NCBI GenBank assembly: GCA_003520455.1
Contig: DOUV01000635.1
Coordinates: 1-40,089, forward strand
Length of the DNA stretch: 40,089 nucleotides
Direction: 5' to 3'
Source of the DNA: Chloroflexota bacterium
Lineage (GTDB): Bacteria > Chloroflexota > Anaerolineae > Ardenticatenales > Ardenticatenaceae
Positions 34,986 through 40,089 of the stretch are shown here, piece by piece (the stretch's first letter is position 1; each line of letters begins with the position of its first letter). Below the pieces are notes generated by a model that had not been told where the DNA came from, did not search any database, and saw only the letters and a list, made by a program, of their open reading frames with translations. A program made the translations under genes and the position numbers.

Positions 34986-35113
34986 CTATGGCCTCTATAA
35001 ATCGCGGCCTGACCTGACTCACGGCTTCCGAAATCTCTCGATGCATGGCAAACACAACCACCACCCCAATTGAAAGATTGGGGACACGCGATGGGCGGCG
35101 GTTGAATGACCGG

Positions 35114-35326
35114 TTAGTCGAAGACTCGCTTTCTAGGGGCCTTCGGCGGTCGCCACCCGTCATTTGCGACGAGGCGCATATAAGCAAACAGGTCTGCAAG
35201 CGAGGCAAAGTACAATTGCTCACCGCTAGGAATGTGCTCGACTTGGGCCAGCCACTCCCGGTCGGCATCGGACTCCCGCCAGAGGCGGATCAAAAATGAG
35301 ACGTAATCAGGTTTGAGCTCCACCAT
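35114..35326 (-). CDS. Small uncharacterised protein, paralogue A
   Basis: I chose ATG 35326 (70 aa): GGAGGG lies just upstream, and the paralogue at 37830-38012 begins at the matching codon in matching context. The protein reads MVELKPDYVSFLIRLWRES, then AQVEHIPSGEQLYFASLADLFAYMRLVAND and a basic end. There are no membrane segments, no signal peptide and no metal motif. It shares most residues with paralogue B, including Y-V-S-F-L-I-R-L-W-R and the VEHIPSGE and YFASL-DLFAY segments. Function is unknown; a small regulator or partner of the signalling genes around it is an inference from position. Its upstream region is also duplicated. Confidence 0.8.
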   Translation of the reverse strand: MVELKPDYVSFLIRLWRESDADREWLAQVEHIPSGEQLYFASLADLFAYMRLVANDGWRPPKAPRKRVFD

Positions 35327-35348
35327 CACCCTCCACGCGTTCATGATG

Positions 35349-35470
35349 AACATAGCGCCGCAAGGCGCCGAGGTCATCCTCCGCTGGTCATGCCTTGGTC
35401 ACGACTTTTCGGGGCAAAACTATGATTTGGCTGGGACGGGGCATAGGATCAAACCATGACGGCGCCGTGA
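35349..35470 (-). promoter_or_regulatory. Promoter region A with helically phased GGTCA repeats
   Basis: On the + strand GGTCA occurs at 35372, 35386 and 35397 (spacings 14 and 11), and TGA-containing sites ATGAC and GTGAC occur at 35457 and 35468 (11 apart). Read in the gene's direction these are TGACC repeats ending about 46 bases before ATG 35326. TATGTT (35354-35349) is a -10-like hexamer, and no good -35 is seen, as expected for an activator-driven promoter. Exactly the same spacings occur in front of paralogue B. The 190 bases beyond, up to 35663, show nothing I can name. Confidence 0.6.
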
Positions 35471-35663
35471 CCGGGGAGAAGCAGGGCCAGGGCAACGTCG
35501 GTGAGTCGGGAGCGGGGAGCGTGGAATCGGCGGATGCGGGATGTTGTTTGGGAGCCCGTACCGCACGGGGCGCCGGTCCGGTCTGCCCTCGAAGGGTTTC
35601 TCGAAAAGTTGCAACATCAAGCATCTGGAGACGATCGAGGACCTCGTTGCCCAACCTGGCCGT

Positions 35664-37541
35664 TCACGCGGGTGATCCGAGCCCTACGCTGGTTCCAAGA
35701 GCGAGCACTGCCTCCTCTGCAGGCAAGGGCCTGCTGAACAAGTATCCCTGCACCCCATCACAACCCACCCGGCGCAAGAACTCTAGTTGTAAGTCGGTTT
35801 CGACTCCCGCCGCCACTACCCTCATCCCGACACTGTGAGCCAGCGTGATCATGGCTTCTATGACGGCGGCCTGATGGAGCGTCTTTTGCCGGGTAGCACC
35901 GATGTTGTCCACAAATGGTCGGTCGATGTTGAAGGTGTTGATCGGCAGCCGCTGCAACAAGTTGAGTGACGAGTATCCCGTGCAGAAGTTGTTGACGGCG
36001 ATCCTGACCCCGAGCGATCTGAGCCTGGCCAGCTTCGAGATCGTGTCCCGAGTTGTCTGAAGCAGCGGGCTCTCGGTCAGCTCGAGCTCCAGCCATTGGG
36101 GTTCCAGGCTATTGTGTTCCAGCGTTTGGGCCACCAAATCGACAAAATCGGCCCGCTCGAATTGCAGTACTGAGATGTTGACAGTCACCTTGAACGGCCC
36201 GTAGCCCGCCTGTCGCCACGTTACGTGTTGGCGGCACGCCTCCCGCAGCACCCAGGCACCGATTGCAACGATGAGCTCGCTCGCCTCGGCGATCGGGATG
36301 AACCTGGCCGGGGGAAGCCGTCCTAACTCCGGGTGTTCCCAGCGCAACAAGGCCTCCAGCCCTACCACCTTACCACTCGTGAGGGCGATCTGGGGTTGGT
36401 AGTGCAGCACCAGCTCCCCGCGTTCCAGGGCCTCGTGCAACTGGCTCTCGAGTGTAAAACCGTTGAGCACGACGATATTTGGCTCGGCATAGAGTTGGTA
36501 GGCATTCTTCCCCTTGGCTTTTGCACGGTAGAGGGCGTTATCGGCCTTGTGTAGCAAGTCTTCAGCAGTTGTACCATCTGTCGGATACATGCTAATGCCG
36601 ATGCTGGCGCTCACAAACAGTTCGTGTCCTCTCATCAGGAAAGGTTCTTTGAGCACTTCCAAGAGCTTTTGAGCCACCTGTACCGCACCTTGCGAGTTTG
36701 GGAGCTCGTTCAGCACCAATGTGAATTCATCTCCGCCGATACGTGCGACGGTGTCACTCTGACGGACGTGACGTTGCAAGCGCTGGGATACCTGCTGGAG
36801 GAGAATGTCACCGGCCGCGTGGCCCAACGTGTCGTTGACCATTTTGAAGCGGTCTAAATCGACGTACAACAGACCGACTGGCCTCCCGTGGCGCTGTGCC
36901 TGTGCTATAGCCTGGTGGAGCCGGTCTTCAAAGAGGACGCGGTTCGGCAGCGATGTGAGCGGATCGTGCTGAGCCTGATAGGCTAATTGATCGGCCAGTT
37001 CCTGCTGCTCGATGGCGATTGCGGCGAGCCGGCTTGCCATCCTGGCGAGTTGCAACTCATCGTCTGTGGGGCTCCTCGGGTCGCGATAGTGGATGACGAA
37101 AATACCCGCCAGGGTCGCTCCGTCAGAATAAATTGGGATCGGCCAGACGCTGGGGAGCCCGTGGCGCAGCGCTCGCTCGCGATACTGATTCCACAACGGG
37201 CTGTTGGCGACGTCGCTGGCACTCAAAGCATCTTCCGAGGATGCAGCACGGTGGGGCCGGGCGGCGAGATCCAGAAGCAGGCCGGCGTCTGCTCGTCCAA
37301 AACTTTCGGGTAAGTTAGGACCGGCCGCGGGGTAGATCCGTCCGTTGCGCTGCAAGAGCACTGCGCACAGCATCTCAGGACGCTGGCGCTCAACCATGTG
37401 GATCAAATCGGTCAGAATATCGAGTAATGGATGGGTGCGAGGGATCATGTCAAATACCCGGTTGCTGCCCGGCTGAGTCGTTTGGCCCGACTGCAGCGGT
37501 TGTATCGCACGTTCCCTTGACCAAGACGCGGGCCTTTTCAT
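35664..37541 (-). CDS. GAF-GGDEF-EAL protein: intact GGDEF, degenerate EAL
   Basis: The protein has 625 aa from ATG 37541; ATG 37448 is an alternative, and neither has a strong ribosome binding site. Residues about 45-190 resemble a GAF sensor domain. Residues about 205-365 are a GGDEF domain with HDPLTSLPNRVLFEDRL, YVDLDRFKMVND and RIGGDEF, plus an I-site RQSD five residues before GGDEF, so it should make c-di-GMP under product inhibition. Residues about 375-615 are an EAL domain that keeps GLEALLRW, NISVLQF, LELTES and GVQGYLFSRP. The DDFG metal motif reads NNFC (near 518) and the IKID Lys reads FNID (near 538). Phosphodiesterase activity is therefore doubtful; it may bind c-di-GMP. EPS control is a likely output, from position. 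Confidence 0.9.
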   Translation of the reverse strand: MKRPASWSRERAIQPLQSGQTTQPGSNRVFDMIPRTHPLLDILTDLIHMVERQRPEMLCAVLLQRNGRIYPAAGPNLPESFGRADAGLLLDLAARPHRAASSEDALSASDVANSPLWNQYRERALRHGLPSVWPIPIYSDGATLAGIFVIHYRDPRSPTDDELQLARMASRLAAIAIEQQELADQLAYQAQHDPLTSLPNRVLFEDRLHQAIAQAQRHGRPVGLLYVDLDRFKMVNDTLGHAAGDILLQQVSQRLQRHVRQSDTVARIGGDEFTLVLNELPNSQGAVQVAQKLLEVLKEPFLMRGHELFVSASIGISMYPTDGTTAEDLLHKADNALYRAKAKGKNAYQLYAEPNIVVLNGFTLESQLHEALERGELVLHYQPQIALTSGKVVGLEALLRWEHPELGRLPPARFIPIAEASELIVAIGAWVLREACRQHVTWRQAGYGPFKVTVNISVLQFERADFVDLVAQTLEHNSLEPQWLELELTESPLLQTTRDTISKLARLRSLGVRIAVNNFCTGYSSLNLLQRLPINTFNIDRPFVDNIGATRQKTLHQAAVIEAMITLAHSVGMRVVAAGVETDLQLEFLRRVGCDGVQGYLFSRPLPAEEAVLALGTSVGLGSPA

Positions 37542-37572
37542 CAGCAGCGGCTGGATGGATAGACTGCCCGCG

Positions 37573-37618
37573 CCAGGTTTGATCTTCCGGTCATACCTGG
37601 AAGCGCTAAACCCTTAGC
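37573..37618. promoter_or_regulatory. Two inverted repeats upstream of the GGDEF-EAL gene
   Basis: CCAGGT (37573-37578) pairs with ACCTGG (37595-37600), and GCTAA (37605-37609) pairs with TTAGC (37614-37618). Both lie in the 288-base gap before ATG 37541, on the promoter/leader side of the GGDEF-EAL gene. They may be regulator sites or leader hairpins. I see no match to a c-di-GMP riboswitch. The rest of the gap is unassigned. Confidence 0.3.
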
Positions 37619-37829
37619 CAATTGGACGTGAGGATAGTCGGGAATACTCGCCGGAGTTGGTTCTGTGAGTAGCGAAGGGACAACTGTCTGGTTGATCGTT
37701 CGATCTCCGTGTTCTCGGATGCCTGGCTCTCGTCCGCCGCCAACGTCAGGCGGGGTTGGACGAGGAGGGAAGCGGGACACTGGATGCGAGAATGCATACG
37801 TTCTCAGGAACTTGGGTCTTGAGCAGCGT

Positions 37830-38012
37830 CTAACGTCGCCACCCGTCACTTGCCGCGACGCGGATGTAGGCAAAGAGGTCTGGAAGCGAGGCAAAGTATG
37901 ATCGCTCCCCACTGGGAATATGCTCCACCTGGACCTGCGACTTCTGTTCGGCATCCGACGGGCGCCATAGGCGGATAAGAAACGAGACGTACTCTGGCTT
38001 TGGTTCCACCAT
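37830..38012 (-). CDS. Small uncharacterised protein, paralogue B
   Basis: I chose ATG 38012 (60 aa), with TGGAGGGAC immediately upstream, the same context as paralogue A. The protein reads MVEPKPEYVSFLIRLWRPSDA, then VQVEHIPSGERSYFASLPDLFAYIRVAASDGW and a short basic end. Conservation with paralogue A is strong in the core and weak in the linker between LWR and the QVEHIPSGE motif, which is what selection on a real protein would leave. No known family was recognised. It sits between the histidine kinase gene and the GGDEF-EAL gene, so a role in this signalling block is possible but unproven. Confidence 0.8.
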   Translation of the reverse strand: MVEPKPEYVSFLIRLWRPSDAEQKSQVQVEHIPSGERSYFASLPDLFAYIRVAASDGWRR

Positions 38013-38033
38013 GTCCCTCCACATGTTAAGACG

Positions 38034-38155
38034 AACATAGTGTCGAGGTGCCCATCAGTCATCGGCCCCAGGTCACAATTTGGTCACGACTTTTCTGACT
38101 TACAACGATGATTGACCCAGGACTTGCGTAGATTCAAACCGTGACGGTATCGTGA
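38034..38155 (-). promoter_or_regulatory. Promoter region B with helically phased GGTCA repeats
   Basis: On the + strand AGTCA (38057), GGTCA (38071) and GGTCA (38082) repeat with spacings 14 and 11, and GTGAC/GTGAT at 38141 and 38152 are 11 apart. The -10-like TATGTT (38039-38034) stands in front of ATG 38012. Spacings match region A base for base, including 60 bases between the two groups, so the regulatory architecture was duplicated and kept. Bases between the motifs have diverged more than the motifs. Confidence 0.6.
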
Positions 38156-38609
38156 TTAGGGAGCGGGAGCCCAAAGTGAGCATTCAGCCGGCGCGAATGG
38201 GGCTCGCGAGCGGAGGAAATCCCAGTTCTTGGCGGAATGGATGGATCGAGATCCTTGCGTTCGTTTGGGAACAGGATTGTTTTGCTTGAGATCGGATGTC
38301 TCGGCAGCGAAAACAAGGCCGGAGCGCAAATCGGTGCTTCAGATCGCGGACGGCTTCCCTGGAGGCGCAGTACAAATCAGGGGCCTCGTCATTGGAGTCT
38401 CTCGAGAGGTCGCATCCTGGCAGCGACTCCAAGGGCGCCGGTCACGGCGTCAGGGTTGCGGAGTTTTCCAAGAGTTCGGAAGTCTCCGATTACACGTCCC
38501 CGGCGACGACCTGACCGGTGTTCTAGAAGTCGCCGAAGGCCTTGAGAGAGCCTTCTCGCGGCGCGGTGGATCCGCAGAGGTGGAGGGGACTGCAGTCGTG
38601 TGTTCGTGT
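38156..38609. other. 454-base gap without a supported gene
   Basis: Between promoter region B and the stop of the histidine kinase gene. Short frames on both strands lack ribosome binding sites and recognisable motifs. A short stem (GAAGGC at 38535-38540 with GCCTTC at 38550-38555) follows the kinase gene by about 55 bases but has no T-run. I see nothing else. Confidence 0.4.
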
Positions 38610-39956
38610 CTACTGCTCTACCGTGTCCTCGACCGCTTCCCTCTGGGCCAGGAGCACTACAATGTCCGAGATGTCTGCCGCCGCCAGCCGTTCGAATTGT
38701 ACGGGTTCATCATCGTCAATAGCTGCTCGCCTTGGTGCAACCCAACGCGGCAACTTCATCTCGACGCGAAAGCCGCCGGTCCGCGCCGGCCCGGCCTGAA
38801 ACTCGCCCCGCAGGGCCTCAGCTCGTTCGCGCAAGCCCCGCAGGCCGAAGCCTACCGCCGCCCCGCCGTTCTGTCTGCTGCTTTCACTGGCCTGTCCGTT
38901 ATCTTCCACTGTCAGGTGGATCGCCTCGCGCTCGAACCCCAGCGTCACCACCACTTGAGTTGCCTCCGCATAGCGGCTTACGTTCGTCAAAGCTTCCTGG
39001 GCGGCGCGGTAGAGTGGGACCGCCAGGCGGGATGAGAGAGGAACGACCTCGCCTTCGACGTGCCAGATGACGTCGATGTGGGTCCTCTCCTGGTAATCCG
39101 CGGTGAGGCTGGCGATTGCCTCGGACAAGGAGAGCACCTCGAGGGCTCCGGGGCGCAAGGCCTTGACCGCCCGGCGAACCTCAGAGAGACCATCTTTGAC
39201 CAGCGCTCGGGCGTGCCTGGCCACCCGCTCGCAATCCTCGTTGGAGTTGGCCGAGAGCTGAACGATCAGTTCGAGTTGGACGTCCAGCGCCGTCAGCGTA
39301 TGCCCCAGCGTATCGTGAATCTCACGCGCCAGGCGCGCTCGCTCCTGGGCCATCGCGAGCGCCTCGGCTCGGGCGATATGGTCTTGCATTTGCCCGTATG
39401 CCTCAGTTAGCTTCGCCTGCAGTGCCTTGTCGCGATCATCGTAGATGTTCTTGGCGGCAGCGATGATCAGCAAGCTAAGGACGTACCAGGGAACGTCCTC
39501 CAGCACCGCCAACAGAGCGGTTGGCCACTGGCGCAGGATGATGAAGTGGCTGACGAGGGTTAAAGCGACCGTGCCAACGGCCCACGCCACGCTCCAGGAG
39601 GGTCGCGTAAATGAAAAGAGGAGGTACCCTTCAAGGGTGACAAGGTAGAAATACAGCATGGCCTCACCCTGGATAAGGAGGACAACGGCGAGCGCCAAAC
39701 CGGCGCCGAGGAATATCCAGAGTCGATCGTAGCGACGAAGGGTATCCCTGGGCCAGCCTCGCAGCCAGGGGATGTAGCGCGCGGCGAGGGCCAGCGACAG
39801 CAAGGCGTAGAGGATCAAGGCAGTGACTGTGAGCGGCCTCTTCAGCGTGATGAGACTCGTCACGAAGATAGTCGCGACGGAAAGCACAGCCACCAGGGCG
39901 AGGACTCTTATGTGTTGGGTGAGGCTGATGTCGTCGGCAGTCGTGTCCCGACTCAT
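38610..39956 (-). CDS. Membrane histidine kinase, NarL/DesK type (HisKA_3)
   Basis: I chose ATG 39956 (448 aa), which overlaps the response regulator stop as ATGA (39953-39956); the frame stays open 11 codons further upstream inside that gene. Five or six helices occupy residues about 15-165. A short coiled linker leads to ERARLAREIHDTLGHTLTAL, with the phospho-acceptor His near residue 210, and then to the ATPase domain: EALTNVSRYAEA (N box), VEDNGQ and GFGLRGLRERAEAL. About 35 acidic residues beyond the ATPase domain are unusual. The stimulus is unknown, probably sensed within the membrane. The partner is the response regulator transcribed just before it. Confidence 0.9.
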   Translation of the reverse strand: MSRDTTADDISLTQHIRVLALVAVLSVATIFVTSLITLKRPLTVTALILYALLSLALAARYIPWLRGWPRDTLRRYDRLWIFLGAGLALAVVLLIQGEAMLYFYLVTLEGYLLFSFTRPSWSVAWAVGTVALTLVSHFIILRQWPTALLAVLEDVPWYVLSLLIIAAAKNIYDDRDKALQAKLTEAYGQMQDHIARAEALAMAQERARLAREIHDTLGHTLTALDVQLELIVQLSANSNEDCERVARHARALVKDGLSEVRRAVKALRPGALEVLSLSEAIASLTADYQERTHIDVIWHVEGEVVPLSSRLAVPLYRAAQEALTNVSRYAEATQVVVTLGFEREAIHLTVEDNGQASESSRQNGGAAVGFGLRGLRERAEALRGEFQAGPARTGGFRVEMKLPRWVAPRRAAIDDDEPVQFERLAAADISDIVVLLAQREAVEDTVEQ

Positions 39957-40089
39957 GCGGCGCTGCCCTGCTCGTACAACAAGCCCCACTCGACCGCCAG
40001 GCGCACGGCATGAGCGCGGTCGCGCGCGCCCAGCTTGGCGAGAATGCGGCTGACATAGTTCTTTACGGTGCCTTCGGCCAGGGCGAGCC
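39953..40089 (-). CDS. LuxR/NarL-type response regulator, C-terminal part only
   Basis: Only the last 44 codons are inside the window; the gene runs in from the right edge. The visible part reads LALAEGTVKNYVSRILAKLGARDR, the second and third helices of a LuxR-type DNA-binding domain, then AHAVRLAVEWGLL. The receiver domain with its phospho-Asp is outside. It is translationally coupled to the histidine kinase gene, so the pair forms a two-component system. Its target promoters are unknown. NarL-type proteins usually bind inverted sites, which does not fit the direct repeats in front of the small paralogues. Confidence 0.88.
   Translation of the reverse strand, partial: LALAEGTVKNYVSRILAKLGARDRAHAVRLAVEWGLLYEQGSAA

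Noticed and set aside
38535..38555. Stem after the histidine kinase gene as terminator
   Set aside because: Only six base pairs, no T-run.
38229..39035. Plus-strand 268-codon open frame reaching into the histidine kinase gene
   Set aside because: Mostly antisense to the kinase ATPase domain; no recognisable product.

Overview
All supported genes in this window lie on the minus strand, so the cluster reads from right to left. The organism is most likely a member of the Chloroflexota. Reasons: moderately high GC, secreted proteins with long Thr/Pro linkers ending in a YLPMI-type tail (4-2 region at 2676-5027), a post-COAP-1-like lipoprotein, and a secreted TIG-type protein of a style common in that phylum. 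This is inferred from protein style; no rRNA or other marker gene is present. No tRNA, rRNA, CRISPR array or intact insertion sequence was seen.

Right end (34059-40089): signalling. A NarL/LuxR-type response regulator (partial) is coupled by an ATGA overlap to a membrane histidine kinase. Next come a 60-residue protein, a GAF-GGDEF-EAL protein with a damaged EAL site, a second copy of the small protein (70 residues) with a duplicated promoter, and a membrane protein with a degenerate GGDEF domain.

Middle (19612-33934): a Wzx/Wzy-like exopolysaccharide (EPS) assembly locus. In transcription order it encodes a priming sugar-phosphate transferase, a Wzz/Wzc-like chain-length protein with a ruined P-loop, a possible frameshifted remnant, a GT-C membrane glycosyltransferase, a thymidylate-kinase-like protein with a nucleotidyltransferase-like N-terminus, GT4 and GT2 transferases, an O-antigen ligase/polymerase, a flippase, a methyltransferase-aminoglycoside phosphotransferase (APH) fusion and APS kinase.

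Left part (1-19549): modification and secreted proteins. These are an alkaline-phosphatase-superfamily phosphodiesterase, a small lipoprotein, a stand-alone beta-propeller phytase, an HPr-kinase-like protein, a GMC oxidoreductase with a small Tat-type partner, a separate methyltransferase and APH pair, GT4, a second thymidylate-kinase-like protein, an ATP-grasp ligase, a polysaccharide deacetylase, a sulfatase-fold enzyme, a composite phytase and a large TIG/bacterial-repeat protein cut by the window edge.

The most striking feature is a near-duplicated set of unusual functions on both sides of the HPr-kinase-like/GMC genes: TMPK-like kinase, methyltransferase plus APH kinase (fused once, split once), GT4, alkaline-phosphatase-superfamily hydrolase and beta-propeller phytase. 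I infer an EPS pathway in which sugars or polyols are phosphorylated inside the cell and phosphate is trimmed outside. The second clear novelty is the duplicated small-protein unit with promoter repeats of identical helical phasing.
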